Assembly: GCA_943324165.2 (NCBI GenBank)
Contig: CALPKO020000032.1
Span: 1-9,377, forward strand
DNA: 9,377 nucleotides
DNA from: Bdellovibrio sp. ZAP7
GTDB lineage: Bacteria > Bacteroidota > Bacteroidia > Flavobacteriales > Flavobacteriaceae
Direction of reading: 5' to 3'
In this document: piece by piece, positions 1 through 6,719 of the stretch
Layout of the letters: the number at the start of each line of letters is the position of its first letter
Numbering within the stretch: the first letter of the stretch is position 1
Translations under genes and position numbers: made by a program
The notes under the pieces: model-generated
What the model was told of the DNA's origin: nothing
The model's database searches: none
What the model saw: the letters and a program-made list of their open reading frames with translations, nothing else

Positions 1-696
1 ATCGTAAATGCCGTCGATACTGTCGTCTTGCATTGCTAAAAGGAAACAAGAAGACATTTGTGGTTTTGGAGTTCCAGCATTAAACAGCGTTGGCGTGGCG
101 TGTGTAAAATACTTTTTCGACATCAAGTCGTAAGTTTCTATCACAGATTTTAAATCGTCGAGGTGAATCCCGACAGAAACCCTCATCAGCATGTGTTGAG
201 GTCTTTCTACGATTTTACCATTTATTTTAAGCAAATAAGAACGTTCTAAGGTTTTGAAACCAAAATAATCGTAGTTAAAATCTCGGTTGTATATGATATG
301 AGAATCTAAAAATTCTGAATTGGCTTGGATTACATTATGCACTTCTTCAGACAGAAGCGGTGCTTTTTGGTTTGTACGTGGATTTACATAAAAATACATG
401 TCTTTCATCGTTTCTGAAAACGATTTCTTGGTATTAGAATGTAAATTTGAGATTGCAATTCTTGCAGCTAATTGAGCGTAATCTGGATGAGCAATCGTCA
501 TTGAAGCAGCGGTTTCTGCCGCTAAATTATCTAGTTCAGAAGTTGAAACGCCATCATAAAGCCCTTCAATTACGCGCATCGCTACTTTCACAGCATCTAC
601 CAAATCATTTAAACCATAACACAGTTTTTTGATTCTATCTGTGATTTTGTCGAACATTACCGGCTCTTTGTGGCCGTCTCTTTTGACTACGTACAT
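1..696 (-). CDS. nrdA: Ribonucleoside-diphosphate reductase alpha (large) subunit, N-terminal part, cut by the window edge
   Basis: This is the large subunit of class I ribonucleotide reductase, the cytosolic enzyme that reduces ribonucleoside diphosphates to deoxyribonucleotides. Only the first 232 residues are inside the window; the frame runs open through position 1. Residues 1 to about 95 form the ATP-cone, the allosteric activity domain, starting [18 protein letters not shown] and containing [14 protein letters not shown]. Near the edge is [20 protein letters not shown], the class I R1 signature; its Cys217 is the counterpart of the first cysteine of the redox pair that reduces substrate. 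The start at 696 gives the usual R1 N-terminus. The bases before it are A/T-rich with no Shine-Dalgarno, as is normal in Bacteroidetes. It lies 122 bases downstream of nrdB on the same strand, so co-transcription is likely. The order nrdB then nrdA is the reverse of Escherichia coli nrdAB. Confidence 0.97.
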   Translation of the reverse strand, partial: MYVVKRDGHKEPVMFDKITDRIKKLCYGLNDLVDAVKVAMRVIEGLYDGVSTSELDNLAAETAASMTIAHPDYAQLAARIAISNLHSNTKKSFSETMKDMYFYVNPRTNQKAPLLSEEVHNVIQANSEFLDSHIIYNRDFNYDYFGFKTLERSYLLKINGKIVERPQHMLMRVSVGIHLDDLKSVIETYDLMSKKYFTHATPTLFNAGTPKPQMSSCFLLAMQDDSIDGIYD

Positions 697-767
697 AAAA
701 TTTTGTTTTTGTGAAACAGCAAATCCCTTTGCAATTTCGGGTTAATTGTAATTATATATTTTTGGAA

Positions 768-806
768 TTTAACTCTTTTAAAGTTTGCAACTTTGAAAGA
801 GTTAAA
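768..806 (-). promoter_or_regulatory. Long hairpin between nrdB and nrdA
   Basis: This is an 18-base-pair stem with a three-base loop. The outer arms TTTAACTCTTT (768-778) and AAAGAGTTAAA (796-806) pair perfectly. One T-G wobble follows, then AAAGTT (780-785) pairs with AACTTT (789-794), leaving loop TGC. On the transcribed strand no T-run follows the stem, so it does not look like a simple intrinsic terminator. It starts 13 bases past the nrdB stop. Likely roles are protecting the 3' end of nrdB mRNA, an RNA-processing site, or a partial attenuator that sets the ratio of nrdB to nrdA. The role is inference; the pairing is directly visible. Confidence 0.7.
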
Positions 807-818
807 GTACTAATCTAA

Positions 819-1796
819 TTAAAAATCAGCATCAAAAGTAATTTTTTGCGCCTCAACATCTGTATTCATAACGCCTGCTTTTTGGTATTCTGCTACTTTT
901 TTCTCGAAGAAATTGGTTTTTCCTTGCAACGAAATCATGTCCATAAAATCGAACGGATTGGAGGTGTTGTATTCTCTTTCGCAACCTAATTCTACTAAAA
1001 GGCGGTCTGCAACAAACTCTAAATATTGGGTCATTAAACCGGCATTCATACCTATTAATGAAACTGGCAAAGATTCTGTAATGAATTCTCTTTCAATTTT
1101 TAAGGCATCGATTATGATGGCTCGAATCCTATCCTTTGGAACTTTATTTACCAAATGATGGTTATGTAAATGAACGGCAAAATCGCAGTGAACACCTTCG
1201 TCTCTTGAAATTAATTCATTTGAAAAAGTTAATCCTGGCATTAGCCCACGTTTTTTCAACCAATAAATAGAACAAAATGCGCCAGAAAAGAAAATGCCTT
1301 CAACAGCAGCAAAAGCAATAAGTCTTTCTGCAAAAGAATCAGATTCTATCCATTTTAATGCCCATTCTCCTTTTTTCTTGATGGCTGGAAAAATTTCCAA
1401 CGCGTTGAATAATTCATCTTTTTCAACCTCGTCTTTAACGTAAGTATCTATCAAAAGCGAATACGTTTCAGAATGAATGTTTTCCATCATGATTTGAAAA
1501 CCATAAAAGAATTTAGCTTCTGCATATTGCACTTCGTTGACAAAATTCTCGGCCAAGTTTTCGTTAACAATTCCATCTGAGGCAGCGAAAAAAGCCAAAA
1601 TATGTTTTACAAAATAACGTTCTTCATCATTTAGCTTGTTGTTCCAATCGTTTAGATCTTGGGACAAATCAATTTCTTCTGCAGTCCAAAAACTGGCTTC
1701 CATTTTTTTGTACCATTCCCAAATGTCGTGGTGTTTGATTGGAAAAATAACGAATCGGTTTTTGTTTTCTTGTAAAATTGGTTCTGTTGAAGACAT
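819..1796 (-). CDS. nrdB: Ribonucleoside-diphosphate reductase beta (small) subunit, class I
   Basis: This is the radical-generating small subunit of class I ribonucleotide reductase, complete at 325 residues. The di-iron ligands are all present in the expected order: Asp74 (ASDGIVNEN), Glu105 and His108 ([10 protein letters not shown]), Glu166 (AVEGIFF), and Glu200 and His203 (RDEGVH). Tyr112 sits four residues after His108, where the stable tyrosyl radical forms in the family, so this is the tyrosine type rather than the Phe-substituted Mn/Fe type. Trp51 matches the tryptophan of the electron-transfer path. The sequence resembles eukaryotic R2 proteins ([31 protein letters not shown]), and the C-terminus FDADF resembles the eukaryotic tail that docks on R1. 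There is no N-terminal ATP-cone. The gene leads the nrdB-nrdA unit, and its upstream region holds a promoter candidate and a DnaA box. Confidence 0.98.
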   Translation of the reverse strand: MSSTEPILQENKNRFVIFPIKHHDIWEWYKKMEASFWTAEEIDLSQDLNDWNNKLNDEERYFVKHILAFFAASDGIVNENLAENFVNEVQYAEAKFFYGFQIMMENIHSETYSLLIDTYVKDEVEKDELFNALEIFPAIKKKGEWALKWIESDSFAERLIAFAAVEGIFFSGAFCSIYWLKKRGLMPGLTFSNELISRDEGVHCDFAVHLHNHHLVNKVPKDRIRAIIIDALKIEREFITESLPVSLIGMNAGLMTQYLEFVADRLLVELGCEREYNTSNPFDFMDMISLQGKTNFFEKKVAEYQKAGVMNTDVEAQKITFDADF

Positions 1797-1884
1797 ACTT
1801 ATTTGATTTCTATTGAATATTTTTTGTGTGTACTGCTGTTTTTGAGAATTACAAAGATTGTGAATTTTTATGGTTTAATTCTTT

Positions 1885-1892
1885 CAAACTTA
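1885..1892 (-). promoter_or_regulatory. Candidate -7 promoter element for nrdB-nrdA
   Basis: The minus strand reads TAAGTTTG, a full match to the Bacteroidetes -7 consensus TAnnTTTG. It lies about 90 bases before the nrdB start and predicts a leader of roughly 80 bases. The nearest TTG that could serve as a -33 element (complement of 1917-1919) is 24 bases upstream, a few bases more than usual, so the -33 side is weak. No other full -7 match was found between the upstream terminator and the nrdB start. Confidence 0.5.
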
Positions 1893-1898
1893 TCCACA
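1890..1898 (+). promoter_or_regulatory. Perfect DnaA box upstream of nrdB
   Basis: TTATCCACA is an exact match to the strong DnaA-binding consensus TTATNCACA. It overlaps the candidate nrdB -7 element by three bases and lies 94 bases before the start codon. In Escherichia coli the nrdAB promoter is controlled by DnaA through boxes of this sequence, linking dNTP supply to replication initiation. A parallel role here is an inference supported by position. Only one box was found, with no obvious second copy nearby. Confidence 0.55.
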
Positions 1899-1996
1899 AA
1901 ACGAAGTAGTTTTTAACAATTCGTTGTTTTCTATAAATAAAAGCTACATATTTTAAGTTGCTGAAAAACAACAATATAAAAAACAAAATAAGTGCA

Positions 1997-2018
1997 AAAG
2001 CCCTAAATATAGGGCTTT
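1997..2018 (-). terminator. Intrinsic terminator after the DUF3109-type gene
   Basis: AAAGCCCTA (1997-2005) and TAGGGCTTT (2010-2018) form a perfect nine-pair stem around the four-base loop AATA. Read on the minus strand, the stem is followed by a T-rich stretch that includes a TTTTG and a TTTTTT run. It lies about 60 bases past the stop at 2081 and separates the secreted-protein/DUF3109 unit from nrdB-nrdA. Confidence 0.8.
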
Positions 2019-2080
2019 GGAGTAGTTTAACAATTGTTTAATTTTAACAGAATTAAGTTAGGTAAAAAAAAATGAAATAG

Positions 2081-2650
2081 TTACTTGTTTTCAAGATCTA
2101 AAGCTACTTTTTCAAGCTCTAAGTACCAATTTTCGCCAAAGCGACGAATGAGCGCTTCTTTAACAAATTTATAAACGGGCACTTCTAATTCTTTTCCAAG
2201 CGAGCAAGCTGGATCGCAAATGTCCCACTTATCGTAGTTGACCGCAGCAAATTCGGTAAAATCTTTCACGCGAATAGGATACAAATGACACGAAACCGGT
2301 TTTTTCCAATCGATAACACCTTGGTTGTAGGCTTGTTCAATGCCGCAAAGTGCTGTTTTTCCGTCAAAAATCACGTAGGCGCAATCTTTTTCGTCTATTA
2401 AAGGAGTTTCCGTATCGCCATCGGTGCCGATGCGCCAAGTCCCTTGGTTTTCAATTGCAGCAATTCCTTCTTTTCGCAAAAATGGTTTTACTTTTGGATA
2501 AATACTTTCTAGAATTTTAGTTTCCTCTTCGGTTAGTGGTGCGCCAGCATCGCCATCGACACAACAAGCGCCATGACAAGCCGATAAGTTGCATACAAAA
2601 TCTTTTTGAAGAATGTCTTCTGAAACAATGGTTTTTCCGAGTTGAAACAT
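2081..2650 (-). CDS. DUF3109-type cysteine-rich protein of unknown function
   Basis: This 189-residue soluble protein closely resembles the DUF3109 family common in Bacteroidetes; its biochemical role is not known to me. It has nine cysteines: Cys20, Cys25, Cys29 and Cys30 in VCNLSACHGACC, then Cys90 (KDCAYVIF), Cys102 (ALCGIE), Cys121 (SCHLYPIRV), and Cys145 and Cys149 (WDICDPACS). The CxxxxCxxxCC start plus later cysteines recalls YkgJ-type proteins thought to bind zinc or an iron-sulfur cluster, so metal binding is a reasonable inference. There is no signal peptide or membrane helix, so it should be cytosolic. Its ATG overlaps the stop of the upstream secreted-protein gene by one base (TAATG), which implies translational coupling. 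A terminator follows, so the two genes probably form their own unit before nrdB. The assignment rests on overall sequence similarity that I recognise. Confidence 0.9.
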   Translation of the reverse strand: MFQLGKTIVSEDILQKDFVCNLSACHGACCVDGDAGAPLTEEETKILESIYPKVKPFLRKEGIAAIENQGTWRIGTDGDTETPLIDEKDCAYVIFDGKTALCGIEQAYNQGVIDWKKPVSCHLYPIRVKDFTEFAAVNYDKWDICDPACSLGKELEVPVYKFVKEALIRRFGENWYLELEKVALDLENK

Positions 2651-4275
2651 TAATTTGAAATTATGATTTTTTGGGTAAATTGAGTGTTGTTGTCAGCTTT
2701 CATTTTGGCAAAATAAATGCCATTAGAAAGATTTTGAACTTCGATTTTCGTAAGATTTGAATCTTTTTTCGTCAATATTAACTTTCCGATTGCATCGAAA
2801 ATGTTTACCTCAACTATTGCTTTTGTTGAAAAAATAGTAAATTCATTTTTTACGGGATTTGGTGCAATTGAAATACTTGATTTGTTAAAATCGGTTGTTC
2901 CTAAAACACCAGTATTATAAACGGTTCCTGATGGCGGTTGTGGACTTTCACCATCAACGCGCATTAGTCCAATTATTTTGTTACTAAGATTCGGTAATTC
3001 ACTTAATGCAAGGATATAAGCATTTGGAACAGTCAATAAACTTAAACCATTTTCATTTATGACCCGACTTTCATAAAAAGTGCTAAAAATTGGAGAATCA
3101 AATTGATAACTACAAGTAAATTCAACTAAATTGTCTGAATTGAATTTGTTTTCTGAAAGATTACTTATTGTTTTCACTTGATAAAATTCTCCAGGACTTG
3201 GTAAATCAACGGTTTTCCAAATAGAATGATCTGCATTATAAATTTTAACCTGATTATTCATCGGAGATTGTGTAGTAAAGTATTTTTCGCCATTGTTTTC
3301 TAAAACTGTTCTAGCAATTAAACTTTCATACGCATGTTCTAAAGTCAAACTTGGAGCGCTGTAAATAGTTGATTTATATTGAAAATTTGAATTTGGAATT
3401 AAATCTCGTGTAATAATTTTGGGCGATAAACCGTTTATATCACTTAAAAAGTAGCTTACTGTGTTTGGGTTAGATATAATATTATATCCGTTTTCATTTA
3501 TGATATTTCCACCATAGGTAGTTGCATTTCCATTCAAAACAACATAGGAATATCCAATTTTTATTAAACTACTATTTCCAATTATATTGTCATCCACTAA
3601 AGATATTGATTGATATGAAGCGTCTGCCGGTTTCGGCAAATCGATTGACTTCCAAAAAGAATGATCAGCATTGAAAAATTTTGCCTGACCATTTGCTTTG
3701 TCAAGGTAATAATATTTTTCACCCGCGTTTGTCAGTTTAATTCTGTGAAGGTATTCTTGGGAAATTTGATAATTATTTTCTAAAATTAATTCTGGAAATG
3801 AATAAACTTTTGATGTGTTTTGATAATCAAACACAATTAGTTTTGTTGGCAATCCTTCTATTTCGCTCAGATTTGCTTGAACACCATTTTGAATATTTAA
3901 TACAACTGTTCCGTTCTCTGAAATTACTTTTGTAATATAAATATTATTTGGGGCTTGCTCGATATTATAATAAGAATAAATTATTTCAATATTACTATCG
4001 GCATTAATTTTAGTTTGCGAAACGTGCCAAATACGAACTTCTCCTAAAAAGTCTATTTGCGGCGGAGCTGGCAAAGGAATTGATTTCCAAAAACTATGGT
4101 CGGCATTATAAAAATCGGCTTGAGAAGTTGCTTTGTTGACCAAATAATATTTTTCGCCATCAATTTCTAGTTTTACTCTAGTAACTTCATTTTCATTGTA
4201 AGTATGCTCTAATTCGAATTGCGCAAATGAAAAACCTGAAAAGCAAAGCAATAAAAAGTATACAATTTTTCTCAT
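2650..4275 (-). CDS. T9SS-secreted protein with three ~145-residue repeats and a C-terminal sorting domain
   Basis: This is a 541-residue exported protein of unknown function. Residues 1-18 (MRKIVYFLLLCFSGFSFA) form a Sec signal peptide. Residues of roughly 21-163, 164-311 and 312-455 are three repeats. Each repeat has GEKYY or GEKYF (from 40, 185, 329), NADHSxWK (from 57, 202, 347) followed by a short LP segment, a xxENG motif (near 119, 260, 407), and LSxxxxLxxKxI (from 136, 277, 424). The last ~75 residues are a type A T9SS sorting domain: SISIAPNPVKNEFTI, a central GKLIL strand, SNGIYFAKM and a terminal KIIISN. The mature protein is therefore expected at the cell surface or outside. The repeats look like beta-rich blades or sandwich modules, but I cannot assign a known fold. 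It heads a unit with the DUF3109-type gene. No convincing promoter was seen in the 80 bases before it. Confidence 0.92.
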   Translation of the reverse strand: MRKIVYFLLLCFSGFSFAQFELEHTYNENEVTRVKLEIDGEKYYLVNKATSQADFYNADHSFWKSIPLPAPPQIDFLGEVRIWHVSQTKINADSNIEIIYSYYNIEQAPNNIYITKVISENGTVVLNIQNGVQANLSEIEGLPTKLIVFDYQNTSKVYSFPELILENNYQISQEYLHRIKLTNAGEKYYYLDKANGQAKFFNADHSFWKSIDLPKPADASYQSISLVDDNIIGNSSLIKIGYSYVVLNGNATTYGGNIINENGYNIISNPNTVSYFLSDINGLSPKIITRDLIPNSNFQYKSTIYSAPSLTLEHAYESLIARTVLENNGEKYFTTQSPMNNQVKIYNADHSIWKTVDLPSPGEFYQVKTISNLSENKFNSDNLVEFTCSYQFDSPIFSTFYESRVINENGLSLLTVPNAYILALSELPNLSNKIIGLMRVDGESPQPPSGTVYNTGVLGTTDFNKSSISIAPNPVKNEFTIFSTKAIVEVNIFDAIGKLILTKKDSNLTKIEVQNLSNGIYFAKMKADNNTQFTQKIIISN

Positions 4276-4387
4276 GGTTTTAAATTTTTGTAAAAATACT
4301 AAATACCAATTTTAAAATACTGTTTTATGCTGAAAAATTTGAAGTTAAAATTAACTTGATTTTAGCGTTTAACCATAAGATAATCAA

Positions 4388-4395
4388 TAATTTTG
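4388..4395 (+). promoter_or_regulatory. Candidate -7 promoter element for the marC-type gene
   Basis: TAATTTTG matches the TAnnTTTG consensus exactly and ends 20 bases before the ATG at 4416. There is no good TTG at the usual distance upstream; the closest T-rich piece is GTTTAA near 4367. If real, it implies a leader of about a dozen bases and rules out translation starting at the TTG at 4356. Confidence 0.4.
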
Positions 4396-4415
4396 CAAAA
4401 AAATTTAAAGAACGG

Positions 4416-4991
4416 ATGGAATTCGATTTAAGAGAAATTATAACCATTGCAATGGTGCTTTTTGCTGTAATTGATATAGTTGGAACAATTCCAATAATTG
4501 TTGATTTGCGTCAAAAACACGGCCACATCGAATCTGAAAAAGCTTCAATTGTGGCAGGAATTATTATGATTGTTTTTCTTTTTATAGGCGAAGAATTTTT
4601 GAATTTAATTGGAATTGACGTTAATTCATTTGCAGTTGCTGGTTCATTCGTATTGTTTTTCTTGGCTTTAGAAATGATTTTAGGAATTCGGATTTATAAA
4701 GATGAAGAAGCGAGTTCGGCTTCGATAGTGCCAATCGCTTTTCCTTTGATTGCTGGTGCTGGCACAATGACGACTCTACTTTCTCTAAGAGCACAATTTC
4801 ATACTGTAAATATTTTGGTCGCAATTGTTCTTAACATCTGTTTGGTTTATGCTGTCTTAAAATCGTCAGCGAAAATCGAAAAAATACTTGGAAAAAACGG
4901 TTTGGGCGTAATTAGAAAAACTTTTGGAATAGTGCTACTTGCAATAGCTGTTAAATTATTTGCCTCGAATGTTAAAGCACTTTTTATTTAA
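4416..4991 (+). CDS. MarC/YhgN family integral membrane protein
   Basis: This inner-membrane protein belongs to the MarC family (UPF0056). Despite the name, multiple antibiotic resistance is not its established role, and the transported substrate is unknown. With the ATG at 4416 it has 191 residues and six predicted membrane helices at about 8-28, 44-66, 71-91, 104-123, 131-148 and 166-185. Family features include VIDIVGTIPI in helix 1, GSFVLFFLALEMILGI in helix 3, and the VPIAFPLIAGAGTMTT loop-helix segment. The frame stays open upstream to a TTG at 4356, but those 20 residues (basic and asparagine-rich) precede the normal MarC N-terminus and span the candidate promoter, so ATG 4416 is the better start. 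A small two-helix membrane gene follows 39 bases later. Family confidence is high; function is uncertain. Confidence 0.93.
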   Translation: MEFDLREIITIAMVLFAVIDIVGTIPIIVDLRQKHGHIESEKASIVAGIIMIVFLFIGEEFLNLIGIDVNSFAVAGSFVLFFLALEMILGIRIYKDEEASSASIVPIAFPLIAGAGTMTTLLSLRAQFHTVNILVAIVLNICLVYAVLKSSAKIEKILGKNGLGVIRKTFGIVLLAIAVKLFASNVKALFI

Positions 4992-5011
4992 TAGAAAAAA
5001 GTTCTATTTTT
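4990..5011 (+). terminator. Weak terminator-like hairpin at the marC stop
   Basis: AATAGAA (4990-4996) can pair with TTCTATT (5002-5008) around loop AAAAG, and a run of five T follows (5007-5011). The stem is nearly all A-T and overlaps the stop codon, so it is weak. It may cause partial termination between marC and the small downstream gene, or it may be chance in AT-rich DNA. Confidence 0.3.
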
Positions 5012-5030
5012 ACTCAAAATTCAGAAAAAA

Positions 5031-5231
5031 ATGAAAATTTTCACCTTTATACTTATTTTTTTAGCTTTAGGATTAGTTATTTTTAATGCTACATTATTGG
5101 ATTTCAATCATTTATTTGATGAAAAAAACAAAGTTGCATTCATTGGAATTGTTGCCTCTTTTTGTGCTCTTTTTGTGCTTTTGATTTTTAGAATGTCTAA
5201 AATGATTGAAGAAAAAACCAAAAACCAATAA
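5031..5231 (+). CDS. Small two-helix membrane protein, hypothetical
   Basis: This 66-residue protein has two hydrophobic helices, about 4-23 (FTFILIFLALGLVIFN) and 35-54 (VAFIGIVASFCALFVLLIF). They are joined by an acidic turn (DFNHLFDEK), and the protein ends in a charged tail (MSKMIEEKTKNQ). The pattern suggests both termini in the cytoplasm. I recall similar small proteins in Flavobacteria but no function. It starts 39 bases after the marC stop on the same strand, with an A-rich leader (CAGAAAAAA) before ATG, so a shared transcript and a shared membrane role with MarC are plausible but unproven. The length, clean helix pattern and tight packing against both neighbours argue that it is a real gene. 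It ends nine bases before the stop of the convergent permease gene. Confidence 0.82.
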   Translation: MKIFTFILIFLALGLVIFNATLLDFNHLFDEKNKVAFIGIVASFCALFVLLIFRMSKMIEEKTKNQ

Positions 5232-5240
5232 TTCAATTCT

Positions 5241-6488
5241 TTACATTCCACTTCTAATTGCTTCAACCGGGTCTAATTTACTTGCTGAAATTGCAGGTAA
5301 AATTCCAGAAATTACTCCTATGAAAGCGGCTAAACCGATTCCTAAAAAGACGTTTTTGTAACCCAAAATAAATTCAAATTCCAACACATTGGTCATCACA
5401 ATCGAAATGATATAAACAAAAATCAATCCGATTGCTCCACCGATAATGCAAAGAATTATTGCTTCAAACAAAAACTGAAACAAAATAAACTTGTTTTTTG
5501 CGCCCAAAGATTTTTGAATTCCAATTAAATTGGTGCGCTCTTTTACAGAAACAAACATGATGTTGGCAATCCCAAAACCACCAACGAGCAATGAAAATCC
5601 TGCAATTACCCATCCCATCAAGTTCATTTGAACAATAATTCCGTCTAATAAATCGGTAAAACCAGAAAAAACATTAATAAAAAAGTTGTCAATTTCGCCT
5701 GCTTTCATACCGCGAAAATTTCTTAATTTTTGCGTCAATTCTCCTTTATAGGCTTCCATATCAACACCTTTTACTGGTTTGATGATAATCACGTTGGTCA
5801 ACATTGTGTTGTTATCGCCATATAATCTACGCACAAAATTTACAGGTATAAAAGCCGATGCATCATCGCTATCAAACAACGAAGCACCTTGTTTTTTCAG
5901 TACGCCAATAACCGTAAACCTTTGACCGTACAAGCGCACATTTTTTCCAATTGGCTCTAAATTCCCGAATAAAGAAGTAGCAATTTCATCACCTAAAACA
6001 ATCACATTCGAACCCGAATTGGCTTCCGATTCGTTGTAAAATCTCCCTTTGCTAAATTCTAATCCTTGGATGTCGATAAATTCTTGCGAAACAGGCACAA
6101 TGTTAATATCACTCACTGTTTGCGAATCATATTTGATAGATTCTCTTTTTGTAAAAATCTGAAAACCCATTGCTTGCGTGTTGTTTACCGCATCTTTTAA
6201 ATAAACATATTCGTCGTATTTTACTTGTGGAAATTGATCACGTTTCCATTCAGGAACTTCAGATGGTCCAAATGTGCCTTTGAACAAGTAAATCGTATTT
6301 TTATCAAGCGAACTCAGGTCTTTTTTGATTTTTCTATCCAAAGAATCAACCGCTGTCAAAACGGCAATGATTGAAAAAATACCAATGGTAACGCCCAACA
6401 ACGATAAAAAAGTACGCAGTTTGTTGTTGCTTAACGCACTCATCGCAAAGCTAAAACTCTCTTTCAACAACCTAAAATATACCTTCAT
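5241..6488 (-). CDS. MacB/FtsX-type ABC transporter permease
   Basis: This is a 415-residue inner-membrane permease of the MacB superfamily, whose members couple cytosolic ATP hydrolysis to export of proteins, toxins or lipoproteins rather than forming a simple channel. Helix 1 lies at about 27-47 (FLSLLGVTIGIFSIIAVLT). Residues 50-285 form the periplasmic MacB_PCD domain, with FIDIQGLEFSKGRF and NVIVLGDEIATSLFG. The FtsX core follows with three helices at about 290-312, 340-365 and 380-402. It includes the signature LVGGFGIANIMFVSVKERT followed by IGIQKSLGA, and the family-typical end SASKLDPVEAIRSG. The protein is full length for the half-size type with no fused ATPase. No ATP-binding gene is next to it, so the ATPase must be encoded elsewhere. 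It is divergent from purH. The substrate cannot be told from sequence. Confidence 0.95.
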   Translation of the reverse strand: MKVYFRLLKESFSFAMSALSNNKLRTFLSLLGVTIGIFSIIAVLTAVDSLDRKIKKDLSSLDKNTIYLFKGTFGPSEVPEWKRDQFPQVKYDEYVYLKDAVNNTQAMGFQIFTKRESIKYDSQTVSDINIVPVSQEFIDIQGLEFSKGRFYNESEANSGSNVIVLGDEIATSLFGNLEPIGKNVRLYGQRFTVIGVLKKQGASLFDSDDASAFIPVNFVRRLYGDNNTMLTNVIIIKPVKGVDMEAYKGELTQKLRNFRGMKAGEIDNFFINVFSGFTDLLDGIIVQMNLMGWVIAGFSLLVGGFGIANIMFVSVKERTNLIGIQKSLGAKNKFILFQFLFEAIILCIIGGAIGLIFVYIISIVMTNVLEFEFILGYKNVFLGIGLAAFIGVISGILPAISASKLDPVEAIRSGM

Positions 6489-6559
6489 GTTTTTATTCTT
6501 TTTTAAAGAGCAGAAATCTACGATTCTTTATCGACAATTGTCCCGCTTTCCTTCCAAAT

Positions 6560-6588
6560 TTTTGCCTTTTTAAAGAAAAAAGGCAAAA
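6560..6588. repeat. Perfect 12-bp inverted repeat in the permease/purH divergent region
   Basis: TTTTGCCTTTTT (6560-6571) and AAAAAGGCAAAA (6577-6588) form a perfect 12-pair stem with a five-base loop. It lies in the 231-base region between two outward-facing gene starts, where a terminator is not expected, and neither side carries a strong T-run. The rest of 6489-6719 is AT-rich without other clear structure except the purH -7 element. It may be a remnant terminator, an insulator between the two units, or a binding site. Confidence 0.6.
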
Positions 6589-6687
6589 GATTTTCCTTGT
6601 TAATCGGGGCTATTCTAAACCTCTAATTTTCATAACAAATTTTCCAAAATCGACGCTTTAATAGACAACAAATTATAATTAAAAAAC

Positions 6688-6695
6688 TATTTTTG
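6688..6695 (+). promoter_or_regulatory. Candidate -7 promoter element for purH
   Basis: TATTTTTG fits TAnnTTTG exactly and lies 24 bases before the purH ATG, giving a leader of about 15-20 bases. No TTG is present at the usual -33 distance. The leader is too short to hold a purine riboswitch. Confidence 0.5.
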
Positions 6696-6719
6696 CAAGC
6701 TTAAAACAACAACTACTAA

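Noticed and set aside
447..632. 61-codon plus-strand frame opposite nrdA
   Set aside because: It is antisense to conserved nrdA codons and has no recognisable product.
1797..1996. NrdR boxes before nrdB
   Set aside because: I looked for paired sites like the NrdR consensus and found none.
4307..4314. TAAAATTG on the minus strand as a promoter for the secreted-protein gene
   Set aside because: It has one mismatch to TAnnTTTG at an important position and no -33 partner; too weak in AT-rich DNA.
4356..4415. N-terminal extension of the marC-type gene from a TTG
   Set aside because: The extra 20 residues are unlike MarC N-termini, the codon is a weak start and a -7 match lies inside the stretch.
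6489..6719. Purine riboswitch before purH
   Set aside because: The predicted leader is too short and I see no aptamer-like three-way junction sequence.
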